DNA of 64,000 bases from Nonomuraea glycinis (GTDB lineage Bacteria; Actinomycetota; Actinomycetes; Streptosporangiales; Streptosporangiaceae), in contig NZ_BMNK01000007.1 of the NCBI RefSeq assembly GCF_014646515.1, forward strand, positions 188,398-252,397, read 5' to 3'. The notes under the pieces were generated by a model, which was not told the origin of the DNA, made no database searches, and saw only the letters and a list, made by a program, of their open reading frames with translations. Shown here in pieces: positions 50,743-59,621 of the stretch. Position numbers and translations under genes: made by a program. Position 1 is the first letter of the stretch. Each line of letters begins with the position of its first letter.

Positions 50743-52001
50743 TAGCTCACCGCCCACGGCAGGTGCCCGCGATCGGCCTTCAGCAGCAGACCGGTCAGCT
50801 CCTGCGCGACCGCGTCCTGGCCGACCAGCGGGTGCGCCAGCAGGGCGTCCCGCACACGGTCCGCCCCGCCGTGCAGGGCCGCGCCCAGCGCGAGGGTCTC
50901 GTACGCCGACACATGCGCGATCAGACCCGCGTACAGCGGCTCCACCGGCGTCACCGGCAGCGGTGCGGCTCCCGACGCGGTCACCGTCGCCGGCACCTCG
51001 ATCACCGCCTCCGGATCCAGGAACGGCAGGGTGCCGCCGTTGCGCACGTTCACCACCTGGATGTCACCCCGATCGCCCAGCAGGGAGGCGATCAGCGCGA
51101 CCGCGGCCTCGGAGTAGAAGGCGCCGCCCCGCTCGGACAGCAGCTCCGGCTTGGTCACCACCGCCGGGTCGGCGTACATCGCCAGCAGCCGCCGCTCCAT
51201 CGCCGCCACCTCGGCCGCGCGCGACGGCTTGGCGCGCTGCTCGGCCACCACCGCGTCGTGGGCGTAGAAGTAGCGCAGGTAGTAGGACGGCACCGAGCCG
51301 AGCCGGCGCAGCAGCCCGGGGCGCAGGCCCAGGTCGGCCGCGATCTCCTCGGCGTGGCCCGCCAGCAGCGACGGCAGCACGTCACGCCCGTCCAGGAACA
51401 CCGCCCGCTCCCAGGACAGGTGGTTGAGCCCGACGTGGCCGAGCGACACCCGCGACGGCTCGACCCCGAGCGTGGCGGCGAAGCGCCGCTGGAAGCCGAT
51501 GGCCACGTTGCACAGCCCGATCGCCCGGTGCCCCGCGTCCAGCAGCGCCCTGGTCACGATGCCGACCGGGTTGGTGAAGTCGACGATCCAGGCGTCAGGG
51601 GCCTCCCGCCGCACCACGTCGGCGATCTCCAGCACCACCGGCACCGTCCGCAGCGCCTTGGCCAGGCCGCCCGCGCCCGTCGTCTCCTGCCCCACGCAGC
51701 CGCAGCGCAGCGGCAGCGTCTCGTCCACCTCGCGCGCGGCCTGGCCGCCGACTCTGAGCTGGAACAGCACGGCCCGCGCCCCCGCGACCCCTTCCTCGAC
51801 CGAGGAGGTGGCCACGATCCGGGCGGGATGCCCGGCGTGCGCGAGCATCCGCCGCGCCACCCCCGCCACCACCTCAAGTCTCGATTTATCGGGATCTATG
51901 AGGGCGATCTCCGTGACGGGCAGCTCGTCACGGAGCCGCGCGAAACCGTCGATCAACTCGGGCGTGTACGTCGAACCGCCCCCGACCACAGCCAGTCTCA
52001 A
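50742..52001 (-). CDS. glycoside hydrolase family 4 (6-phospho-beta-glucosidase type)
   Basis: NAD- and metal-dependent glycosidase, 419 residues. MRLAVVGGGSTYTPELIDGF is the dinucleotide-binding start. GCVGQETTGAGGLAKALRTVP, IVDFTNPVGIVTRAL, GLCNVAIGFQ and GHVGLNHLSW carry the Cys/His/Asn metal and substrate residues of the 6-phospho-beta-glucosidase clade. It hydrolyses phosphorylated disaccharides by a redox-elimination route. Coupled to the kinase downstream; the ROK regulator lies upstream. No sugar transporter gene is adjacent. Confidence 0.94.
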   Translation of the reverse strand: MRLAVVGGGSTYTPELIDGFARLRDELPVTEIALIDPDKSRLEVVAGVARRMLAHAGHPARIVATSSVEEGVAGARAVLFQLRVGGQAAREVDETLPLRCGCVGQETTGAGGLAKALRTVPVVLEIADVVRREAPDAWIVDFTNPVGIVTRALLDAGHRAIGLCNVAIGFQRRFAATLGVEPSRVSLGHVGLNHLSWERAVFLDGRDVLPSLLAGHAEEIAADLGLRPGLLRRLGSVPSYYLRYFYAHDAVVAEQRAKPSRAAEVAAMERRLLAMYADPAVVTKPELLSERGGAFYSEAAVALIASLLGDRGDIQVVNVRNGGTLPFLDPEAVIEVPATVTASGAAPLPVTPVEPLYAGLIAHVSAYETLALGAALHGGADRVRDALLAHPLVGQDAVAQELTGLLLKADRGHLPWAVS

Positions 52002-52037
52002 CCGTTCACTCCTGTCATGGTCGTGTTCCCGGGGAGC

Positions 52038-53348
52038 TCACCGCCGGCTCCCCGTGGAGTCGAAGATCTCGTCCCGGACGGTCGCCAGAGCGAGGTCGAG
52101 CGCGCCGGCCAGCACCGGGTTGCCCCGCACCGCCGACAGCCGCACCCGCGGCCGGGCGATCGTCAACGCGTGCAACTCCTGCTCGATCAGCGCACGCAGC
52201 GTCTCCCCGCCTGCCAGCACGGCCCCGCCGGTCAGCACGATCAGCCCCGGATCCACCACGGACGTGATCGCGGCCAGTCCCACCGCCAGCCGCGCGGCGA
52301 CCTCCCGCAACGCCACCCCGGCGACCTCGGCCCCCACCCCCGCCGCCCCGCCCACGGCGTCCGCCGCCGCGTCCGCCACCGCGTCCGCCGCCGCGTCCGC
52401 CACCGCGTCCGCCACCGTGCCCGCTCCGGTCACCGTGCCCGCTGCTGTGCCAGCAGCCGTGGCCGCCGCGTGGGCGACGGCCTGGCGGAGGTCGGCGCCC
52501 GGCACGCCGTGGGAGCGCAGGACCCGTAGTACGGCGGCGCCGCCGGTGAGCGCCTGGTAGCCGTGGTCGGCGTACTGGCCGGTCTCGCGGGCCGTGGGCG
52601 CGCCCGGCGTGGGCATGTAGCCGACCTCGCCCGCGCCGCCGGTGGCGCCGCGATGCAACCGGCCGCCGAGCACGATGGCCGCGCCGATGCCCTCGTCCGC
52701 CCACAGCAGCACGAAGTCGGGGGTGCCGCGTGCCGAGCCGTGCGCCTGCTCGGCCATCGCCACCAGGTTGACGTTGTTCTCCACCGAGACGGGCACGCCC
52801 AGGCCCTCGGTGAGCGCCGGTTCCAGGTCGTCGATGTGCCAGCCCGGCATGTCGCGCGCGGTGGCGTACCCGAGTCTGCCGGTGACGGGGTCGAGCGCCG
52901 CCTGGACGCCGATCACCACCCGGCGCGGCGGCGCCGGCGCCGCCGCGCCGGCCAGCGCCGCGCGCAGCCGGTCGATCAGGGTGCCGCGCGGGCGCGGCCC
53001 GGTGGGCAGGGTGTGCTCGCCGACGACGGCGCCGGACAGGTCGGCCACCCTGGCCTCGATGCGGGTGGTGGTGACGTCCAGCGCGGCCGCGTACGCCGCC
53101 GCGGGGTTGATGCGGTAGAGCTCGGCGGTGCGGCCCGGCAGGCCCTGCCGGATGCCGTCGAGGACCACCAGGCCCGCCTCCTGCAGCCGGAGCAGGAGCT
53201 GGGAGGCCGTCGGCTTGGACAGACCGGTCAGGGCGCCGATCTCGGGGCGGGTCAGCGGGCCGCGTTCCAAAAGCACGCGCAGAGCGGCGCGATCATTGAT
53301 GGCGCGTAGCAGACTGGGAGTGCCCGGTACGGGACCGCTCACTGTCAC
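52038..53348 (-). CDS. ROK family transcriptional regulator
   Basis: 436 residues. N-terminal HTH (LLERGPLTRPEIGALTGLSKPTASQLLLRL) and a ROK sugar-sensing domain (ENNVNLVAMAEQAHG, WADEGIGAAIVLGGRLHRGATGGAGEVGYM). The CxCGxxGC zinc motif of many ROK proteins is not evident. Between about residues 290 and 345 there is an Ala/Asp-rich insertion (ADAVADAAADAV type) encoded by tandem repeats. Start at 53348 or the GTG at 53342. A perfect 19-bp palindrome upstream is the likely autoregulatory operator; targets probably include the GH4-kinase genes. Confidence 0.92.
   Translation of the reverse strand: MTVSGPVPGTPSLLRAINDRAALRVLLERGPLTRPEIGALTGLSKPTASQLLLRLQEAGLVVLDGIRQGLPGRTAELYRINPAAAYAAALDVTTTRIEARVADLSGAVVGEHTLPTGPRPRGTLIDRLRAALAGAAAPAPPRRVVIGVQAALDPVTGRLGYATARDMPGWHIDDLEPALTEGLGVPVSVENNVNLVAMAEQAHGSARGTPDFVLLWADEGIGAAIVLGGRLHRGATGGAGEVGYMPTPGAPTARETGQYADHGYQALTGGAAVLRVLRSHGVPGADLRQAVAHAAATAAGTAAGTVTGAGTVADAVADAAADAVADAAADAVGGAAGVGAEVAGVALREVAARLAVGLAAITSVVDPGLIVLTGGAVLAGGETLRALIEQELHALTIARPRVRLSAVRGNPVLAGALDLALATVRDEIFDSTGSRR
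52357..52416. repeat. 24/12-bp tandem repeat inside the ROK gene
   Basis: GCGTCCGCCGCCGCGTCCGCCACC occurs at 52357-52380 and 52381-52404, followed by a 12-bp half unit at 52405-52416. In frame; encodes alternating VADA/AADA. Confidence 0.85.
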
Positions 53349-53362
53349 CCCTTCACCGCAGC

Positions 53363-53381
53363 GTTAGGAAACTTTCCTAAC
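53363..53381. promoter_or_regulatory. ROK-type operator, perfect 19-bp palindrome
   Basis: GTTAGGAAA-C-TTTCCTAAC, perfect 9-bp arms, 15 bp before the ROK start codon on the divergent side of helD. TTAGGAAA/TTTCCTAA is the arrangement typical of ROK repressor sites in actinobacteria. Confidence 0.75.
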
Positions 53382-53541
53382 GAAATGAACGTAAGGAGTG
53401 CCGGCGGGTCGGGTCAAGAGTCGAAACCGAGCCGTGATCACCAGCGGAAGGGGGGATCGGGTGTAAGAGTGGGAGTCCCTCGACAGGCATGCTAATGTCG
53501 TCGTTTGTCGTAACAACAAGCAGAATAGCCCGGAGTGTCCC

Positions 53542-55863
53542 ATTACCCACATTAATGGTCTGGCGGCAACGCGTCAAACAGAGCTCGCCAAGGAGCAGGC
53601 GTACGTCACCCGCCTTTACGACCGTCTCGACCTGTTGCGTGAGCGCACCCAGGGGCAACTCAAGGACGTGCTGGCGGCGGGCGCCGTCGGGACGATGCAG
53701 AACAGGTCGGAGCGTGACACCTTCGCCGAGATGTACGCCACCCGGCTGGCCAGGCTGTGGGCGGTGGAGCGCGGGCTGGCCTTCGGCCGGCTCGACCACG
53801 TCGACGAGGGCCGGCTCTACATCGGCAAACTCGGTCTGAGCGACGACGAGCAGGAGCGGCTGCTCATCGATTGGCGGGCGCCGATCGCGCAGCCGTTCTA
53901 CCGGGCCACCCCGGCCGCGCCGATGGGCGTGACCAGGCGCCGCCACCTGCAGACGAAGGAACGTGTGGTCAAGGCCGTCGAGGACGATCTGCTCGACTTC
54001 GACGCGCTCACCGACGACGACCGCGCCACGCTCAACGGCGAGGCCGCGCTGCTGGCCGCGCTGGACGAGCGGCGCACCGGCCGGATGCGCGACATCGTCG
54101 CCACCATCCAGTCCGAGCAGGACCGCGTCATCAGGTCCGACCTGGGCGGCGTGCTCGTCGTCCAGGGCGGTCCGGGCACCGGTAAGACCGTCGTCGCCCT
54201 GCACCGCGCCGCCTACCTGCTCTACACCCACCGCGAGCGCCTGGAGCGCCGGGGCGTGCTCATCCTCGGCCCCAACCTCACCTTCCTGCGCTACATCGAG
54301 CAGGTGCTGCCCTCGCTCGGCGAGACGGACGTGCTGCTGTCCACCGTCGGCGAGCTCTACCCCGGCCTGGTCGCCAGCGCCAGGGAGCGGTCGGAGGTGG
54401 CCGCGCTCAAGGGCGACCCGCGCATGGCCGAGGTGCTCGCCAAAGCCGTGCGCGACCGGCAGCGGGTGCCGCGCAAGCCCGTCGAGCTGAACCTGGGCCG
54501 CTACACCCTCACCATCGACCGCAACATGCTGGAGTCGGCGCGCAACAAGGCCACCCGGTCCCGCCGCCCGCACAACCAGGCGCGCGCCACCTTCGTCAGG
54601 TCCCTGCTCAACGCCCTGGCCAGGCAGGTGGCCCGGACCCTCGGCAAGGGCCTGATCGACGACGACGAGCTGGCCGACCTGCGCGAGGAGCTGCGGACCG
54701 AGCCGGTCGTCAGGGCCGCGCTCAACCGGCTGTGGCCCTATCTGACCCCGCAGCGCCTGCTGGTGAGCCTGTACGGCTCGGCCGAGCGGCTCGACTACGC
54801 CGCCTCGGCGCTGTCCCCGCGGGAGCGGGAGCTGCTGCGGCGCGACGGGGTCGCCGAGTGGACCGAGTCCGACGTGCCGCTGCTCGACGAGGCGGCCGAG
54901 CTGCTCGGCGAGATCGACGAGCAGGTGCTGCGCGCCACCGCGATGCAGGCCGAGGAGGAGCTCGCCGCCGCCCGGGAGGCGGAGGAGCACGAGCGTGAGG
55001 CCGAGCTCGCCTACGCCCGCGAGGTCCTGGAGCTGACCGGTCTGTCGGACGTCATGGAGGCCGAACGCCTCGCCGAGCGGCACCGCGGCGACGGCCCCTA
55101 CCTGACCACCGCCGAGCGCGCGGCCGCCGACCGCAACTGGGCCTACGGGCACGTGATCGTGGACGAGGCGCAGGAGCTGTCGCCGATGGCCTGGCGCTCG
55201 ATCATGCGCCGCATCCCCACCCGCTCGATGACCATCGTCGGCGACATCGCGCAGACCGGTTCGACCGCCGGGGCCCGCTCCTGGGCCGACGTGCTCGACC
55301 CGTACGTGGCGGGGCGCTGGCGGCAGGAGCGGCTGAGCGTCAACTACCGCACGCCGGTGGAGTTGATGGCGCTGGCCTCGCGGGTGCTCGCCACCATCGA
55401 TCCGGAGCTGGAGCCGCCGACCTCGGTCCGCGAAGGCGGCGCCGAGCCCTGGTCGGCGCCGCTGGCGGCGCTGCCGGAGCTGGTCAAGGCGGAGGTGGGC
55501 GAGGGCGGCAAGGTGGCCGTGGTGGCGCCCGACGCGATGCTCGCCGAGCTGGGCGAGGCGGTTCTCGGCGCGGTCGACGGCGCGGTGGTGATCGCGCCGG
55601 GCGCGGGCCGGGCGCACGGCGCGGCGGCGCTGGACGCCCCTGTGGCGGTGCTCGGGGTGGCCGACGCCAAGGGGCTGGAGTTCGATTCGGTGATCGTCGC
55701 CGAGCCCGACCTCATCGCCGGGCAGTCGCCGCGCGGGCCGAGCGACCTCTACGTCGCTCTCACCCGTGCCACGCAACGGCTCGGAGTCGTCCACGAACGG
55801 CCCCTGTCGCAGGCGCTGAGCGGCTTGCCAAGCCGCTCGAACGGTCCGGCAAATGGTGATTAA
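53542..55863 (+). CDS. helD: HelD-like RNA polymerase-associated helicase
   Basis: Superfamily I ATPase that binds RNA polymerase and releases stalled or inhibited complexes; about 773 residues. Walker A GGPGTGKT, Walker B-like VIVDEAQELSPM, and motif VI VALTRATQRL are present. The N-terminal coiled coil that enters the polymerase begins at KEQAYVTRLYDRLDLLRERTQGQ, before the first ATG/GTG/TTG in frame (TTG 53635). The frame opens after TAA at 53464 and contains no canonical start, so I propose ATT 53542, with GGAG 6 nt upstream. A sequencing indel is the alternative. Some relatives (HelR) give rifampicin resistance. Confidence 0.85.
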   Translation: MTHINGLAATRQTELAKEQAYVTRLYDRLDLLRERTQGQLKDVLAAGAVGTMQNRSERDTFAEMYATRLARLWAVERGLAFGRLDHVDEGRLYIGKLGLSDDEQERLLIDWRAPIAQPFYRATPAAPMGVTRRRHLQTKERVVKAVEDDLLDFDALTDDDRATLNGEAALLAALDERRTGRMRDIVATIQSEQDRVIRSDLGGVLVVQGGPGTGKTVVALHRAAYLLYTHRERLERRGVLILGPNLTFLRYIEQVLPSLGETDVLLSTVGELYPGLVASARERSEVAALKGDPRMAEVLAKAVRDRQRVPRKPVELNLGRYTLTIDRNMLESARNKATRSRRPHNQARATFVRSLLNALARQVARTLGKGLIDDDELADLREELRTEPVVRAALNRLWPYLTPQRLLVSLYGSAERLDYAASALSPRERELLRRDGVAEWTESDVPLLDEAAELLGEIDEQVLRATAMQAEEELAAAREAEEHEREAELAYAREVLELTGLSDVMEAERLAERHRGDGPYLTTAERAAADRNWAYGHVIVDEAQELSPMAWRSIMRRIPTRSMTIVGDIAQTGSTAGARSWADVLDPYVAGRWRQERLSVNYRTPVELMALASRVLATIDPELEPPTSVREGGAEPWSAPLAALPELVKAEVGEGGKVAVVAPDAMLAELGEAVLGAVDGAVVIAPGAGRAHGAAALDAPVAVLGVADAKGLEFDSVIVAEPDLIAGQSPRGPSDLYVALTRATQRLGVVHERPLSQALSGLPSRSNGPANGD

Positions 55864-56454
55864 GGCGCTTTAGTGGTGCTGGCCCAGACGCTCCCACCTG
55901 CGAAAACTTGATGTTCCTGCTGATCGGGACACGGTTGACATCTGAGGTGGAGTCGGTAGTTTGCTGCCCAGTCCAGCACGGGACTTGGCCGGTTGGCCGT
56001 CTCTGACATCGTCGGATCCTGCGCCCGTGACGGAGCGAGCTCCGTCCACACAGCCAGGTGCAGGGCCGTCGGTCCGTCGAGTCGGGGCACCCCAGCCGGG
56101 CGGGGGGTTGGACCCGGGACGGGCCCGGGAGCCCAGTAGACAACGGAATTTCGCGCTCGCCGCCGACGAGACGGATCCGGTCCGAAGGGTTCCCGGGCCC
56201 TCTTCCCGCTCTCGTGCCCAGGATCGTCAGCGCGCCGGGTGGTCTCGTCCACGACGAGACCGCCCTGCCGCTCCCCTCGCCACCGCTCCTCCCGCTTCCG
56301 CGCCGCCGGTCGCCCGCCGCCGCCGCTCTGGAGTCCGGCCAGGTACGCCGCAGCCCAGGATGGCGTCATCCCATGGTCGTGCCGTGACCTGAGCGCGGCC
56401 CCGGGGCGGTAGCGTTTTCGCAAGGCAGGCGTGCCAATCGCGAGGAGAACCTGA
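55864..56454 (+). other. 591-bp region with promoter and hairpins, no convincing ORF
   Basis: A good promoter (TTGACA 55935-55940, 16-nt spacer, TAGTTT 55957-55962) points toward lnt, 490 bp away. Downstream lie three strong hairpins: GACGGAG/CTCCGTC at 56029-56046, CCCGGG pair at 56113-56129, and a 13-bp stem with loop CAC at 56237-56265. A 222-codon minus-strand frame exists but is Arg/Pro-rich and unlike a protein. Candidate structured RNA or long 5' leader. Confidence 0.45.
56237..56265. terminator. 13-bp hairpin, possible terminator of a leader RNA
   Basis: GGGTGGTCTCGTC, loop CAC, GACGAGACCGCCC with one G-U pair; no U-tract after it on the plus strand. Confidence 0.45.
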
Positions 56455-58047
56455 GTGGTGCAGGAAAAGACGGGCCCGTCGCCCACCCTCGCGCCCGGTC
56501 CGGTCGCGGCCGAGCCGCGCCGCCGCACGCCCGCTCCCGAGTCGAAATGGGTCCTGTCCGGCCGCGTGGCCGCCGCCGTCGCCGGTGGCGTGCTGCTCTT
56601 CCTGTCCTTCCCGCCGCTGGACTGGTGGCTGTGCGCCCCGCTGGGGCTGGGGCTGGTCGTGGCCTCGCTCTACGGCGCGCGCCCGCGACGGGCGGCCTGG
56701 GTGGCCTTCCTGGGCGCCGTGGTGTTCCTGCTGCCGGCGCTGGTCTGGGTGCGGACGATCGGCGACGACGTCTGGCTGATGCTGGTGGGCGTCGAGAGCC
56801 TGTTCTACGCCGCCATGGCGGTGCCGGTCTCGCTGGTGTTCAGGCTGCGGCTGTGGCCGCTCTACTTCGCCGCGCTCTGGGTGGCCATGGAGTGGCTCCG
56901 CGGGCTGGTGCCGATCGGCGGTTTCCCCTGGGCGCGGGTGGCCTTCAGCCAGGGCGAGTCGGTCTTCACGCCCTACGCCGCGCTGGGCGGCGCGCCGCTG
57001 GTGTCGTTCGCCGTGGCCCTGTGCGGCGCCCTGCTCGCCTACGCGCTGCTGCGGCCCGCCGCGGGCGTCAGGCAGGCGATCCCGCTGGCGCTCGCCCTGC
57101 TCGTCCCCCTGCTCGGCCTGGCGGTGCCGCGGCCGGCCGACGAGGGGCGCACCGTCAACGTGGGCATCGTCCAGGGCAACGTGCCCGGCCGGGGGATGGA
57201 CTTCCTCGGCGACGAGCCCGCCGTCGTGCTGAAGAACCACGCCGAGGAGACCAAGCGGCTGGCCAGGGCCGTGCGCGCCGGCGAACTGCCCAAGCCCGAC
57301 CTGGTGGTCCTGCCGGAGAACTCCACCGACATCGACCCCTACCGCGACGCCTTCGCCCATCGGACGATCGACGAGGCGGTGAAGGACGTCGGCGTGCCCA
57401 CGCTGGTCGGCGCCGTGGTGGCGATCGGCGAGGAGCACCGGGCCACCCGCAGCCTGTCGTGGGACCCGGTCACCGGACCGGGCGCCTATTACGACAAGCA
57501 GCGACTCGTCCCGTTCGGCGAGTACACCCCGTTCAAGGACCTCGTGATGGCCCTGTACGACCGCGCCTCGCTGGTCGGCAGGCAGTCCGTCCCCGGTGAG
57601 AAGCCGGGCGACCTGAAGCTGGGGCCGGTCACCATCGGCGCGGTCAACTGCTACGAGGTCGCCTACGACGACACCGTGCGCGAGACCGTGCGGACCGGCG
57701 CCACGCCCATCGTGGTGCAGACCAACAACGCCTCCTACGCGCTGTCCAACCTCCCCGCGCAGCAGCTCGCCATGTCCAAGCTGCGGGCCGTCGAGCACAA
57801 CAGGGCCGTCGTCACCGCCGCAACCACTGGCATATCCGCATTTGTCACGCCTGACGGTAAAGTCTCCTGGCAGACTCGTGAGCTCGTCGCCGACATGACC
57901 GTGGTGAAGGTGCCGGTGCAGACCGAGACGACGGTCGCCACCAAGGTCGGAGCGGTGCCGGAGTGGGCATTGATCGTGTTGGGAGCGGCGGCGGTCCTCG
58001 CGGCCGTATGGCGCAGGCGACGGCACGACCGGATGGGGAATGAGTGA
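56455..58047 (+). CDS. lnt: apolipoprotein N-acyltransferase Lnt
   Basis: Adds the third acyl chain to lipoproteins at the membrane; about 530 residues. N-terminal membrane domain of about six helices, then a nitrilase domain (about 230-500) with the catalytic triad visible as LPENS (Glu), YYDKQRLVPFGEY (Lys) and AVNCYEVAY (Cys), and a last helix before a basic tail. Its start is GTG at 56455 or 56458. It is translationally linked to the mannosyltransferase gene; in mycobacteria the two are fused as Ppm1. Likely acts on the lipoproteins in this window. Confidence 0.94.
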   Translation: MVQEKTGPSPTLAPGPVAAEPRRRTPAPESKWVLSGRVAAAVAGGVLLFLSFPPLDWWLCAPLGLGLVVASLYGARPRRAAWVAFLGAVVFLLPALVWVRTIGDDVWLMLVGVESLFYAAMAVPVSLVFRLRLWPLYFAALWVAMEWLRGLVPIGGFPWARVAFSQGESVFTPYAALGGAPLVSFAVALCGALLAYALLRPAAGVRQAIPLALALLVPLLGLAVPRPADEGRTVNVGIVQGNVPGRGMDFLGDEPAVVLKNHAEETKRLARAVRAGELPKPDLVVLPENSTDIDPYRDAFAHRTIDEAVKDVGVPTLVGAVVAIGEEHRATRSLSWDPVTGPGAYYDKQRLVPFGEYTPFKDLVMALYDRASLVGRQSVPGEKPGDLKLGPVTIGAVNCYEVAYDDTVRETVRTGATPIVVQTNNASYALSNLPAQQLAMSKLRAVEHNRAVVTAATTGISAFVTPDGKVSWQTRELVADMTVVKVPVQTETTVATKVGAVPEWALIVLGAAAVLAAVWRRRRHDRMGNE

Positions 58048-58049
58048 CG

Positions 58050-58793
58050 ATGGAGACTCTTGGGCGGGTGCTGGTCATCGTCCCGACCTACAACGAGTGC
58101 GACAACCTGCCGAAGATCGCCGAGCGGCTGCGGGCCGCGCTGCCCGAGGCGCACCTGCTCGTGGCCGACGACAGCAGCCCCGACGGCACCGGTGAGATCG
58201 CCGACGCACTCGCCGCCGACGACGACCACATCCACGTCCTGCACCGGCCCGTCAAGCAGGGGCTGGGCGCCGCCTACATCGCCGGATTCCGCTGGGGCCT
58301 GGCGGAGGGCTTCGACGTGCTGGTGGAGATGGACGCCGACGGCTCGCACCAGCCCGAGGAGCTGAACAAGCTGCTCGCGGCGCTGGCCGACGGCGCCGAC
58401 CTGGCGATCGGGTCACGCTACGTCCCCGGCGGCCGGGTGACCAACTGGCCGGCCTCGCGGGAGCTCCTGTCCAGAGGGGCCAACCTCTACACGCGGATCA
58501 TGCTCGGCCTGCCGGTCCGCGACGCGACGGCGGGCTTCCGCGCCTACCCGGCGGCCACCCTGGACAAGGTCGGCCTGGACGACGTGGAGTCCCAGGGCTA
58601 CTGCTTCCAGGTGGACCTCACCCTGCGTACGGCGCGGCACGGGCTGCGGGTGGCCGAGGTGCCGATCACGTTCGTGGAGCGCACCGTCGGCACCAGCAAG
58701 ATGAGCGGCCGGGTCATGGCCGAGGCGTTCTGGCGCGTCGCCCAGTGGGGCGTCACCGGCCTGCCGACCAGGCTACGCAGACGTCGAGGCTGA
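58050..58793 (+). CDS. ppm1: polyprenol-phosphate mannosyltransferase
   Basis: GT2-family enzyme that transfers mannose from GDP-mannose to polyprenol phosphate, the donor for extracytoplasmic mannosylation; 247 residues. VLVIVPTYNECDNL, VADDSSPDGTG and the DxD-type VEMDADGSHQPEEL are clear, with GFRAYPAATLDKV near the end. There is no membrane segment in this polypeptide, as in the catalytic half of Ppm1. The ATG at 58050 is preferred; GTG 58044 overlaps the lnt stop. Confidence 0.94.
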   Translation: METLGRVLVIVPTYNECDNLPKIAERLRAALPEAHLLVADDSSPDGTGEIADALAADDDHIHVLHRPVKQGLGAAYIAGFRWGLAEGFDVLVEMDADGSHQPEELNKLLAALADGADLAIGSRYVPGGRVTNWPASRELLSRGANLYTRIMLGLPVRDATAGFRAYPAATLDKVGLDDVESQGYCFQVDLTLRTARHGLRVAEVPITFVERTVGTSKMSGRVMAEAFWRVAQWGVTGLPTRLRRRRG

Positions 58794-58849
58794 CCCACCG
58801 GCACCCCGCCGCGTCCGATCCGCATGTCAGACCCCGCCGTGTCCGGTCT

Positions 58850-58917
58850 CACCGCGTGCTCGGTCCCACCGCGTGCTCGGTCCCACCGCGTGCTCGGTCC
58901 CACCGCGTGCTCGATCC
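58850..58917. repeat. 17-bp minisatellite, four copies
   Basis: CACCGCGTGCTCGGTCC at 58850, 58867 and 58884, and a fourth copy at 58901 with one change (GATCC); degenerate copies flank it. It lies in the 258-bp gap between ppm1 and fxsA, with no gene on either strand that I trust. Confidence 0.9.
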
Positions 58918-59051
58918 CACAGCGTCTGTTCCTGCCGTGTCCGATCTCACGGTGGCTGATCTCGTGGTTTCTGATCCTGTCGCGTCTCCGGAACGCATCG
59001 GCCGCACCGGGCGTTGTCCTTGACGTAGACGAATGCTGAAGCGAGGCGACG

Positions 59052-59552
59052 ATGCGGCTCCTGCTTTTCCTGGCTTTCCTGGTGATCCCCGTGCTGGAGA
59101 TCTGGCTGCTCATTCAGGTGGGCACGGTGATCGGCGGCTGGCCGACCGTGGGCCTGCTGGTCATCATCAGTCTGCTGGGCACCTGGTTGGTCCGCCGCGA
59201 GGGGCGCAGGGCCTGGAACAGCCTGCAGAGCTCACTGCAGGCGGGCCGGATGCCCGATCGCGAGCTGGCCGACGGCGGGCTCATCCTGGTGGGTGGCGTG
59301 CTGCTGCTGACGCCGGGGTTCTTCAGTGACGTGCTGGGGGTGCTGTGCATCCTGCCGTTCACCAGGCCGGCGATGCGGCGGCTCGGCGTGTGGTTCTTCG
59401 ACCGGCGGGTCAAGAGGATGGCGGCGGCCTCGCCGTACGCGAACCTCTTTCCGGCCCCGCCGGGTGCGGCGCCCGCGGGTGCGGCGCGAGGGGAGTCGCC
59501 GCAGGGCCGGGTCGTGCACGGCGAGGTCATCCGCGAGGACCACGACGCCTGA
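59052..59552 (+). CDS. fxsA: FxsA family membrane protein
   Basis: 166 residues, FxsA (F-exclusion suppressor) family. Hydrophobic segments at about 2-22, 26-46 and 78-105; characteristic motifs EIWLLIQVGTVIGGWPTVGLL and LLLTPGFFSDVLGVLCILPFTRP. The tail is Pro/Ala/Gly-rich. Function is poorly known; it is a regular neighbour of ppm1 in actinobacteria. Possible start site: ATG 59052 with GAGG 9 nt upstream. Confidence 0.93.
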   Translation: MRLLLFLAFLVIPVLEIWLLIQVGTVIGGWPTVGLLVIISLLGTWLVRREGRRAWNSLQSSLQAGRMPDRELADGGLILVGGVLLLTPGFFSDVLGVLCILPFTRPAMRRLGVWFFDRRVKRMAAASPYANLFPAPPGAAPAGAARGESPQGRVVHGEVIREDHDA

Positions 59553-59621
59553 CCCGCACGCCGGAACGAAGTGCGAGTGACCACGCGCTTCGGACCAGGC
59601 GGGGTGCATGCGGGCGTAGAG

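Noticed and set aside
53363..53381. Rifamycin-associated element controlling helD
   Set aside because: The palindrome matches the ROK-operator type and sits by the ROK start; I saw no separate element near helD.
55860..56528. 222-codon minus-strand frame between helD and lnt
   Set aside because: Overlaps the start of lnt, composition is Arg/Pro-rich, and no domain pattern is visible.
58850..58917. CRISPR-like array
   Set aside because: Units are directly adjacent with no spacers; it is a simple 17-bp tandem repeat.
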